In this document: in pieces, positions 1 through 6,100 of the stretch
How the letters are laid out: every line of letters begins with the position of its first letter
Numbering within the stretch: the stretch's first letter is position 1
Made by a program: the position numbers and the translations under genes
Notes under the pieces: generated by a model
The model's input: only the letters and a program-made list of their open reading frames with translations
The model's database searches: none
What the model was told of the DNA's origin: nothing
Assembly: GCA_938049795.1 (NCBI GenBank)
Contig: CALLCD010000242.1
Span: forward strand, 1 to 7,324
Source: an uncultured Hyphomonadaceae bacterium
GTDB taxonomy: Bacteria; Pseudomonadota; Alphaproteobacteria; Caulobacterales; Hyphomonadaceae
Direction: 5' to 3'
DNA length: 7,324 nt

Positions 1-395
1 CCGCGGCCCTGGCTGGCGTCCATCAGTTCGCCGGCAAGACGCTCGCGCATCGTGTTTTCATTGCGGGATTTTGCCGCCGCTGCGAGCCAGCGAATGGCCA
101 GCGCCTGACGCCGCTCCGGGCGCACTTCGACGGGCACCTGATAGGTCGCCCCACCCACACGGCGCGAGCGGACCTCGACCGAGGGCGCAATCGCTTCGAG
201 CGCATCCTTAAACACATCAACAGGGTCGCGCTTGGCGCGGTCTTCTACGAGATCGAGCGCCCCATAGACAATGCGTTCGGCCGTGGACTTCTTTCCGTCC
301 TGCATGATCTGGTTCATGAATTTAGAGAGCACCACATCCTTGAATTTGGGATCTGGCAGAACTTGACGTTTTTCAGCGCGGTGGCGACGTGACAT
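1..395 (-). CDS. rpsG: 30S ribosomal protein S7, partial (C-terminus outside window)
   Basis: S7 binds the 3' major domain of 16S rRNA, nucleates assembly of the 30S head and lines the tRNA exit (E) site. The 131 complete codons visible begin MSRRHRAEKR and carry S7 hallmarks: LPDPKF near residue 13, DGKKSTAERIVY near 33-44, and SRRVGGATYQVPVEVRPERR near 77-96. Bacterial S7 is usually about 156 residues, so roughly 25 C-terminal residues lie beyond base 1. The ATG at 395-393 is chosen because it gives the family N-terminus and follows a purine-rich AGAGAAGAAG stretch (weak Shine-Dalgarno). It starts only 12 bases after the rpsL stop codon, so the two are surely co-transcribed; fusA and tuf would be expected next. 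No frameshift or missing conserved segment is seen in the visible part. Confidence 0.97.
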   Translation of the reverse strand, partial: MSRRHRAEKRQVLPDPKFKDVVLSKFMNQIMQDGKKSTAERIVYGALDLVEDRAKRDPVDVFKDALEAIAPSVEVRSRRVGGATYQVPVEVRPERRQALAIRWLAAAAKSRNENTMRERLAGELMDASQGR

Positions 396-407
396 GGCTT
401 CTTCTCT

Positions 408-779
408 CTATTTCGGACGTTTGACGCCGTAATGCGAACGGCGCTGCTTGCGGTCTTTAACGCCCTGCGTATCCAGAACACCGCGTAGAATGTGATAGCG
501 GACACCGGGAAGATCTTTCACCCGTCCACCGCGAATAAGCACCACCGAGTGCTCTTGAAGATTGTGTCCCTCGCCCGGGATGTAGCTCACGACTTCATAG
601 CCGGAGGTCAGGCGGACTTTGGCCACTTTACGAAGCGCCGAGTTCGGCTTCTTCGGCGTGGTTGTGTAAACGCGTGTGCAGACGCCCCGGCGCTGCGGAC
701 AGGCCTTGAGCGCGGGAACTTTGTTGCGCGACGGCTTTGGCTGGCGCGGCTTGCGGATAAGCTGGTTAATCGTCGGCAT
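408..779 (-). CDS. rpsL: 30S ribosomal protein S12
   Basis: S12 sits at the decoding centre at the interface of the 30S shoulder and helix 44, and controls decoding accuracy. The 123-residue product is full length for the short bacterial form and begins MPTINQLIRKPR. Conserved segments are present: CPQRRGVCTRVYTTTPKKPNSALRK around residues 27-51, the YIPGEGHNLQEHS loop at 66-78, and GGRVKDLPGVRYH at 84-96. Counting the initiator Met, the decoding lysines are K43 and K88 (K42 and K87 in E. coli mature numbering). Both are wild type, so no classical streptomycin-resistance change is visible. D89 matches the aspartate that RimO methylthiolates in other bacteria. The gene ends in TAG and leads the rpsL-rpsG operon. 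Its Shine-Dalgarno is weak (GAAAGA about 9 bases before ATG). Confidence 0.99.
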   Translation of the reverse strand: MPTINQLIRKPRQPKPSRNKVPALKACPQRRGVCTRVYTTTPKKPNSALRKVAKVRLTSGYEVVSYIPGEGHNLQEHSVVLIRGGRVKDLPGVRYHILRGVLDTQGVKDRKQRRSHYGVKRPK

Positions 780-800
780 CGACGGGTCTTTCGTTTCTGC

Positions 801-817
801 AGGCCCGAAGAGAGCCT
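801..817 (-). other. Short hairpin in the rpsL mRNA leader
   Basis: On the minus strand AGGCTC and GGGCCT can pair over six positions, one of them a U-G wobble, around the five-base loop TCTTC. The hairpin ends about 21 bases before the rpsL start codon, so it would sit just 5' of the ribosome-binding region. No function is shown; it may be chance in GC-rich DNA. Confidence 0.25.
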
Positions 818-870
818 TATCTTCAAATAATAGTGCCGAGATGGCCTGTCTTGGCCTCCCAGCATAAGCG

Positions 871-884
871 AACTATCGATAGTT
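871..884. promoter_or_regulatory. Perfect 14-bp palindrome, possible operator
   Basis: AACTATCGATAGTT reads the same on both strands. It lies about 26-39 bases downstream of the predicted rpsL transcription start. The half-site AACTATCG recurs at 956-963. The TTTTT run after it on the plus strand is not a convincing terminator, because the stem would be only five AT-rich pairs around a four-base loop. A protein-binding site is more likely than an RNA hairpin, but the binding protein is unknown. Confidence 0.4.
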
Positions 885-916
885 TTTCCCTGATCGAAAT
901 CATGGACGTCGCGCGT

Positions 917-944
917 ATTAGTCCTCCTATGCCCTCCGCGTCAA
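917..944 (-). promoter_or_regulatory. Candidate housekeeping promoter for rpsL-rpsG
   Basis: On the minus strand TTGACG (944-939) is followed after 16 bases by ACTAAT (922-917), in the context ACTAATAC. The -35 matches both E. coli sigma-70 (5 of 6) and the alphaproteobacterial TTGACGS form. The -10 matches TATAAT at 4 of 6 positions and partly resembles the Caulobacter GCTANAWC box. Transcription would start near 910, giving a leader of about 130 bases before rpsL. Confidence 0.5.
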
Positions 945-1063
945 GGGCGATTGCGAACTATCGCAGCCGCTAGAGGTCAAAAACTTGGAAAATGAATGCA
1001 GATCGCGCTCCGGACAGACGGATCTTGCGGATTTGTTGCGGGCGCATAAACCCTGACGCATGG

Positions 1064-1091
1064 TTGCAATAGGTTTGCGCGCTGCTTAGAC
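1064..1091 (+). promoter_or_regulatory. Weak candidate promoter for the lipoprotein/YiiX-like pair
   Basis: TTGCAAT (1064-1070) and GCTTAGAC (1084-1091) are 13 bases apart, roughly matching the Caulobacter-type TTGACGS / GCTANAWC pattern. Transcription would start close to 1096-1100, leaving a leader of about 15-20 bases before the ATG at 1115. An inverted repeat, GTTTGC (1073-1078) and GCAAAC (1094-1099), overlaps this region and could be an operator or chance. Confidence 0.3.
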
Positions 1092-1114
1092 TTGCAAACG
1101 AAAAGGGGGGATTT

Positions 1115-1429
1115 ATGAGACATATTTTTATGGCCGTCGCGGCCACTGTGATGCTGACCGCTTGTGGCGGGTCACCGGAAGCGAAATTTGCCGAGAATTG
1201 CGGCGTGACGATGGAAGCTGAAGGGATGAGCGCTGATCAGGCGACGGCGACCTGTAAATGCGCTTATGCCAAGCTCGAAACGGAATTGGACAGTTCGCAA
1301 TTGAAACTGGCTGCAGAGGCCATTTCGGCAACGGGCGCCAGCGACATCGAGAAAATTGCCGGTGATCGGGAACGTGCCGAATTTATGATGGAGCGTGTGC
1401 AAGGCGCTGTGAAATCCTGCGCGATGTAG
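1115..1429 (+). CDS. Small predicted lipoprotein with CxC motif, function unknown
   Basis: The 104-residue product starts with a typical lipoprotein signal peptide: R2 and H3, a hydrophobic stretch, then the lipobox L14-T-A-C17 followed by GGS. Signal peptidase II should cleave before C17, leaving an 88-residue lipid-anchored protein on the periplasmic side of a membrane. Residue +2 is Gly, so the E. coli Asp+2 inner-membrane retention signal is absent. Four further cysteines (C29, C47, C49, C102) could form two disulfides; C47 and C49 make a CKC motif followed by AYAKLETEL. The rest looks helical and acidic. The start at 1115 is favoured because GGGGGG ends four bases before it; ATG at 1130 would give a very short signal. 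The YiiX-like gene follows after 14 bases, so co-transcription is likely. I do not recognise the family. Confidence 0.85.
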   Translation: MRHIFMAVAATVMLTACGGSPEAKFAENCGVTMEAEGMSADQATATCKCAYAKLETELDSSQLKLAAEAISATGASDIEKIAGDRERAEFMMERVQGAVKSCAM

Positions 1430-1443
1430 CCCGGGGGTTAGCG

Positions 1444-2109
1444 ATGGTGAACAAATGGCCCGGACTGGCGGTGATTGTTGTGATCATGGCTGGTGCGGGT
1501 CTATTTTTTTGGATTGCGCTTGAGGGCGGTCAGCCCGCACCTCCCCTGCCTGAGCCCGCGCCGGCAATAAGCGAGCCGATTGCGATACCGGATCATATTC
1601 GACTAACGCTGCACGCGGGCGATCTTATCTTTCGCGGCAAGGATTTTTCATGGGGTGATCTAGGCGCGCGAGTTTCGGACAGGGATCAGCGGTTTGGCCA
1701 TGTCGGGGTGATCGTGGGGCATGAAGGGGATTGGGCGGTGATTGACGCGATTGGCAATCCGCTTGAGGCCGAAGGTCAAGTCCGGCTGCGGTCATTGGCG
1801 GACTTTCTTGCGCCAGCCACGCGGATGGGCCTCTATCGACCTGCGCTGACGGAGGCTGAATTGGCTAGGTTTCTGGACGAAATCTGGCGATATGAAGCGG
1901 CAAACACGCCATTTGACCGATTCTATGATTTGCAGGATCACAGCGCGCTTTATTGTAGCGAATTGATCTGGCTAGCACTGAAAACGGCTACGGGCAAAGA
2001 TCAGATCATCGAGCATACCAATTTCAGGGGACGCCGCGTGATTGCGATTGATGATTTGCAATATGCCCCGATCATGGACGATGTGTGGACCTTTGACCGA
2101 AACTCCTGA
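1444..2109 (+). CDS. Membrane-anchored YiiX-like permuted NlpC/P60 (papain-fold) hydrolase
   Basis: The 221-residue product has one N-terminal hydrophobic segment (about residues 7-26), a proline-rich linker (about 30-45: QPAPPLPEPAPAISEP) and a catalytic domain from about 54 on, probably facing the periplasm. The domain shows the order of the circularly permuted YiiX/YebB-like branch of NlpC/P60 (PF05708 type): LHAGDLIFR (56-64), GHVGVIV with H86, VIDAIG (99-104), LYRP (130-133), PFDRFYDLQ (156-164) and YCSELIW with C171. H86 and C171 are the expected catalytic His and Cys, so the enzyme looks intact. The family covers amidase, peptidase or acyl-type reactions and the substrate cannot be read from sequence; cell-wall peptide or lipid are possibilities. 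The ATG at 1444 follows GGGGG with six bases between. The gene ends 21 bases from the convergent dioxygenase gene. Confidence 0.8.
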   Translation: MVNKWPGLAVIVVIMAGAGLFFWIALEGGQPAPPLPEPAPAISEPIAIPDHIRLTLHAGDLIFRGKDFSWGDLGARVSDRDQRFGHVGVIVGHEGDWAVIDAIGNPLEAEGQVRLRSLADFLAPATRMGLYRPALTEAELARFLDEIWRYEAANTPFDRFYDLQDHSALYCSELIWLALKTATGKDQIIEHTNFRGRRVIAIDDLQYAPIMDDVWTFDRNS

Positions 2110-2130
2110 GCGGGTGGGTCAAGACACTCA

Positions 2131-3000
2131 TCAATGTCGCGGGGTGCGGCGGAGAAGACCATCGAGGCGCTCGGCGAGCACGGTGCGCAAGGGGGCTCCA
2201 CCGGGCAGATGCGCCCGATTGCTGGGGACAAACCGCCCGCGTGCGATATCATAAGGCGCGCGTATCCAATAGGCTTTCTTCTCGGCATCTGAAGACATCG
2301 GCGTGTAATATCCGCAATCCTCGAAATAGTAATGCGTCACTTGGCTGAGCCGGGTTGCGTCGGGCTTTTTCCGCTTCGAGCCGCCATGAAACAGATTGGC
2401 CGACCAGATAAAGGCCTGACCGCGTTTGAGCGTCGCGATCTCCCGCTTGAGCCCATGCGCCTTCATCGTCTTGGCGACGAAATCCTCATAGGCGAGATAG
2501 TCTTTGCCATCTGGCAGTTCATGGCGTTCGAAAACGGGCAGTTTGTGGCTTCCAGGATAGTAATGCAGCGGGCCAGCATCCGCGTCGATATCTTCAAGCG
2601 CGATCCAGATTCCGCACATGAAACGCGCCGGAGCGCTGTGAAAATGGTAGGTGTCCGAATGGGTGCGTTGCTGGCTACCGAATTTGAAATTGAGCGTCTG
2701 GAAGGGAAACGCCGCGCGGCCATAGAGCTTGCCGAGCACGGTGAGCACTTTTTCGTCACGCGCGAGCGCCTTGACGCTGGCATTGCGCCGCCAGCCATCC
2801 TGTACACGGGTATAGCCCCCGAGTGCGTCGCGTGTGTAAGCGGCCGCGGCGTCGAGTGTTTCGCGGCCGAACCCGAAGTCTATGATGGCATAGCCATGCT
2901 CGAACAGTGATCTGGCCGCATCTTCTAGCTCGGGGTGGCGATTAACAAGATGTTCGAGCGTTGCGACATCTGTTTCGCAAAGGGGTTGGGGTGCCAACAT
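2131..3000 (-). CDS. PhyH-family Fe(II)/2-oxoglutarate-dependent dioxygenase
   Basis: The 289-residue protein belongs to the phytanoyl-CoA dioxygenase (PhyH) superfamily, cytosolic non-heme iron enzymes that couple decarboxylation of 2-oxoglutarate to oxidation of a small molecule. Numbered from the ATG at 3000, the iron facial triad is H114-x-D116 in RTHSDTYHFHS, plus H205 in ANLFHGGSK; R217 in ATRLSQVTHYYF is the expected 2-oxoglutarate carboxylate ligand. The segment MCGIWIALEDIDADAGPLHY (about 128-147) and the following YPGSHKLP are the usual core strand and turn. All key residues are present, so it is probably active. No signal peptide or membrane segment is seen. An in-frame GTG at 3012 would add four residues, but the ATG has GGAG six bases upstream and is preferred. 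The substrate is unknown: no biosynthetic neighbours are present to hint at it, and true phytanoyl-CoA activity should not be assumed. Confidence 0.88.
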   Translation of the reverse strand: MLAPQPLCETDVATLEHLVNRHPELEDAARSLFEHGYAIIDFGFGRETLDAAAAYTRDALGGYTRVQDGWRRNASVKALARDEKVLTVLGKLYGRAAFPFQTLNFKFGSQQRTHSDTYHFHSAPARFMCGIWIALEDIDADAGPLHYYPGSHKLPVFERHELPDGKDYLAYEDFVAKTMKAHGLKREIATLKRGQAFIWSANLFHGGSKRKKPDATRLSQVTHYYFEDCGYYTPMSSDAEKKAYWIRAPYDIARGRFVPSNRAHLPGGAPLRTVLAERLDGLLRRTPRH

Positions 3001-3006
3001 ATTCCG

Positions 3007-3010
3007 CTCC
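3007..3010 (-). promoter_or_regulatory. Ribosome binding site deciding the dioxygenase start
   Basis: GGAG on the minus strand ends six bases before the ATG at 3000-2998. No such motif precedes the upstream GTG at 3012, and the motif overlaps the codons that a GTG start would use. This favours the shorter protein. Confidence 0.6.
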
Positions 3011-3050
3011 ACACTTGCGATAGACAGGCTCCCCGCTCATCCGGCTCATC

Positions 3051-3056
3051 AGTATA
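3051..3056 (-). promoter_or_regulatory. Candidate -10 box for the dioxygenase gene
   Basis: TATACT on the minus strand (3056-3051) matches TATAAT at five of six positions and lies about 50 bases upstream of the ATG. The expected -35 position falls inside the rpoC terminator (about 3074-3079, GCGCTT), which is a poor match. Expression may depend on an activator, or on readthrough from rpoC. Confidence 0.3.
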
Positions 3057-3067
3057 TCAGAGGGCCC

Positions 3068-3105
3068 AAAAAAAAGCGCCTCCCCTTTGACAGAAGAGGC
3101 GCTTT
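3068..3105 (-). terminator. Intrinsic (Rho-independent) terminator of rpoC
   Basis: On the minus strand AAAGCGCCTC (3105-3096) pairs perfectly with GAGGCGCTTT (3082-3073) around a 13-base loop, and the stem runs directly into eight T residues (3075-3068). The stem begins 22 bases after the rpoC stop codon. This should end the rpoBC transcript before the dioxygenase gene. The plus-strand side has only TTTC, so it is mainly a one-way terminator. Confidence 0.93.
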
Positions 3106-3127
3106 CTATGTCTATCGCGCGCTTGCC

Positions 3128-6100
3128 CTATTCCGGCGCTTCGGGCGCGTCGGGGGTTTCAGGGGCTGGCGCTGGCAAAGCGGCCGTGGCGGCGGCTTCC
3201 TCGGCGGCGGCCGCTTTGGCGCGTGCATTGCGCAGACGGGTGTCGCGGTCCGCAGCGATTTTCCGGTAGCGCCGCATCGAGCCGCCCGTACCGGCCGGGA
3301 TCAAGCGGCCAACAATGACGTTTTCCTTGAGCCCTTCGAGCGTATCGACTTTGCCCTGCAGGGACGCTTCGGTCAGAACGCGGGTCGTCTCTTGGAACGA
3401 GGCCGCGGAGATGAAGCTGCGGGTCTGCAAGCTCGCCTTGGTGATGCCGAGCAGGACCGGCGTGCCGGTGGCTTCGGTTTTCTTGCGACGGCGCACGGCG
3501 GCATTGGCGGTGTCAAATTCGAGCACATCGACCTGCTCGCCTTTGAGCAACCCAGTGTCACCGGCATCGGTCACTTCGACCTTTTGCAGCATTTGGCGCA
3601 CGATGACTTCGATATGTTTGTCATTGATCGGCACGCCTTGCAGACGGTAGACTTTCTGGATCTCTTCGACCAGATAATCGGCCAGTGCTTCGACACCGAG
3701 AATGGCGAGAATATCCTGCGGGGCGGGATTGCCGTCCATCAGATAGTCGCCCTTCTTGATCGTATCGCCATCCTGAACGGCCAAATGCTTGGTCTTGGGG
3801 ACGAGATAGTCAATCGGCTCTGCGCCCTCGCCTTCTGGCAGAATCGAGACGCGACGCTTGTTTTTGTAGTCGCGGCCATAGATGACTTTGCCATCGGCTT
3901 CGGCAATGATGGCGTGGTCTTTCGGACGGCGGGCTTCGAACAGTTCGGCCACGCGCGGCAGACCGCCGGTGATGTCGCGGGTTTTGGAATCGCCGGTGTT
4001 AATTCTTGCCAGCGTGTCACCCGGGGCAATCGCGTCACCATCCTGAACCGACAGGATCGCTCCGACAGAGAGAAGGTATTGCGCCTCTCCGCCATTGGCG
4101 AGTTTGACCGGCTCACCTTTTTTGTCGACGATCAGCACCATTGGCTTGACCTCGGCGCCCTTGGAGGCGGTGCGCCAGTCGATCAGAACGCGGGAGGAAA
4201 TGCCCGTCGCTTCATCGATCTCTTCGCGCGAGGTGACACCATCGACAACGTCCACAAGTTTCGCAAAGCCTGCGACCTCGGAGATGATCGGCTGGGCAAA
4301 TGGGTCCCAGTCGGCCAGCTTGTCGCCGGGGCTGACTTTTGCGCCATCCTTGAAATAGAGCAGCGTGCCATAGGTCGGTTTGAAGGTCTGGCGGATACGG
4401 TCATCGCTATCGACAACCGACACTTCCATATGACGCCCGACGACAACGTGCGGCTTGTCCTTACGGGTGACGAGCGCGGCGTCGGTATAGCACAGCTTGC
4501 CTTCGAAATTACATTCGACTTGCGACTGATCCGCCACTTGCGCAACGCCGCCAATGTGGAAAGTCCGCATGGTCAGCTGGGTGCCCGGCTCGCCAATGGA
4601 CTGGGCGGCGATAACGCCAACCGCTTCGCCCATATTGACCGGCGTTCCGCGCGCCAGATCGCGGCCATAACAGGCGCCGCAAATGCCGTTGACGGTTTCG
4701 CATGTCAGGGCGGAACGGACTTTGATCTGGTCGATCTTGGCCTCTTCGAGCGTGGCAGCGACCGCTTCGTCAACATAGGTGCCAGCGGGGATGACAATCT
4801 CCTCGGTGCCGGGACGGTTTGCGTCTTTGGCGACCGTCCGGCCGAGCACGCGCTCGCCGAGGGAGACGATCACATCCGCGCCGTCCATAACGGGCGAGAG
4901 CGTAATGCCCTTATCGGTGCCGCAATCGGTTTCGTTGACGATACAGTCTTGGGCAACATCGACGAGACGGCGGGTCAGATAACCCGAGTTCGCCGTTTTC
5001 AGCGCGGTGTCGGCCAGACCCTTCCGCGCGCCGTGCGTCGAGTTGAAATATTCAAGAACCGTCAGGCCCTCTTTGAAGTTTGACACAATCGGCGTCTCGA
5101 TGATCTCGCCAGACGGTTTGGCCATCAGCCCGCGCATACCGGCCAATTGCTTCATCTGGTTTTTCGAGCCACGCGCGCCGGAGTGGGACATCATGAAGAC
5201 CGAATTGGTTTCTTCGAACCGGCCCGTCTCGGCATTGATATGGGTCTCGCCAGCGGCGGCCATCATCGCATCGGCAACGCGGTCGGTACATTGGGACCAG
5301 GCGTCGACGACTTTGTTGTACTTCTCCTTGCGGGTGATCAGACCATCGGCATATTGGCGCTCATATTCGGACACAAGCTGGCGTGTGGCCTCGACCTGCT
5401 GCTGCTTCGCCTCGGGGATGACCATGTCGTCCTTACCAAAGGAGATGCCGGCCTTACACGCTTCGGTGAAGCCGAGCCCCATAATCTGGTCGCAGAAGAT
5501 CACCGTCGCCTTCTGTCCGCAGATCCGGTAGACCTCGTCGATCAAATGGGCGATGGCTTTTTTCGTGATGAGCTGATTGGCGAGCGAGACCGGTACTTCG
5601 GCATTGCGCGGCAAGACGTTTGCGATCATCAGACGGCCCGGCGTCGTGTCGATAATCTCGACAATCGGCTTGCCTTTTTCATCGACGGTTTCATAGCGCG
5701 CCTTGACCTTGGCGTGCAGGGTGACGGCCTTGGTGTGCAGCGCGTGTTCCAGCTCGGCAGCATCGGAGATGAGCATGCCCTCGCCCGGCTCGCCATCTTT
5801 TTCAATCGACAGATAGTAGAGCCCGAGCACGATGTCTTGGGACGGCACGATGATCGGCTTACCGTTTGCCGGTGAGAGGATGTTGTTCGTGGACATCATC
5901 AAGACGCGCGCTTCAAGCTGGGCCTCAAGGCTCAGCGGGACGTGGACGGCCATTTGGTCGCCATCAAAGTCGGCATTGAACGCGGCGCAGACGAGCGGGT
6001 GAAGCTGGATGGCTTTACCTTCGATCAGCTTTGGTTCGAACGCCTGAATGCCAAGCCGGTGCAAGGTGGGCGCGCGGTTGAGCATGACGGGGTGTTCCCG

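Larger units (their letters stand above)
868..963. repeat. 11-bp direct repeat GCGAACTATCG flanking the rpsL promoter candidate
   Basis: GCGAACTATCG occurs at 868-878 and again at 953-963, in the same orientation and 85 bases apart. The distal copy lies just upstream of the predicted -35 box and the proximal copy falls in the predicted 5' leader. The distal copy is itself dyadic: TGCGA-ACTA-TCGCA at 952-965. The arrangement would suit a regulator binding two operators, but no known box was recognised. Confidence 0.5.
780..1114. other. Divergent intergenic region between rpsL and the lipoprotein gene
   Basis: This 335-base stretch separates two divergently transcribed units. It holds a candidate rpsL promoter on the minus strand (917-944), a weaker plus-strand promoter candidate for the lipoprotein gene (1064-1091), a perfect 14-bp palindrome (871-884), a repeated AACTATCG motif, and a short hairpin in the rpsL leader (801-817). 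A second AT-rich -10-like hexamer, TATTAT, lies on the minus strand at 832-827 but lacks a good -35. No tRNA, recognised riboswitch or intrinsic terminator is seen. The only small frame noticed (minus strand 903-823, 26 codons) has no properly placed ribosome binding site. Confidence 0.6.
3017..3118. repeat. 10-bp inverted repeat flanking the terminator and promoter zone
   Basis: GCGATAGACA at 3017-3026 is the exact reverse complement of TGTCTATCGC at 3109-3118, with 82 bases between. The arms bracket the rpoC terminator and the candidate dioxygenase promoter. They could be a pair of binding sites, an element boundary remnant or chance; no target-site duplication or transposase supports a mobile element. 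Confidence 0.4.

Noticed and set aside
492..830. Plus-strand open frame of 112 codons opposite rpsL
   Set aside because: It is the antisense shadow of the highly conserved S12 gene in the codon-aligned register, with no ribosome binding site support.
871..887. Palindrome followed by TTTTT as a plus-strand intrinsic terminator
   Set aside because: The stem would be five AT-rich pairs with a four-base loop, too weak, and no plus-strand gene lies upstream that needs terminating there.
823..903. Minus-strand 26-codon frame in the rpsL leader, possible leader peptide
   Set aside because: The ATG at 903 has no Shine-Dalgarno at a useful distance (the GGAGGA is about 20 bases upstream), and it would start only about seven bases after the predicted transcription start. 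No attenuator-like terminator follows it.
1504..1510. Run of seven T inside the YiiX-like gene as a phase-variation tract
   Set aside because: It encodes Phe-Phe within a membrane segment in an intact frame; seven bases is short for contingency switching and nothing else suggests it.
2332..2910. Plus-strand open frame of 192 codons opposite the dioxygenase gene
   Set aside because: It is in the same codon-opposite-codon register, and the minus strand encodes a clear PhyH enzyme with its active-site residues.
780..3127. Mobile element carrying the three-gene insert
   Set aside because: No transposase, integrase, tRNA attachment site or target duplication was found; the 10-bp inverted repeat encloses only the terminator zone, not the insert.
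3392..5083. Long plus-strand open frame (563 codons) opposite rpoC
   Set aside because: Its codons lie exactly opposite rpoC codons, so a stop would need TTA, CTA or TCA in rpoC, which are rare in this GC-rich gene. The frame is open by codon bias and has no recognisable domain or promoter. The 5147-5875 plus-strand frame has the same explanation.
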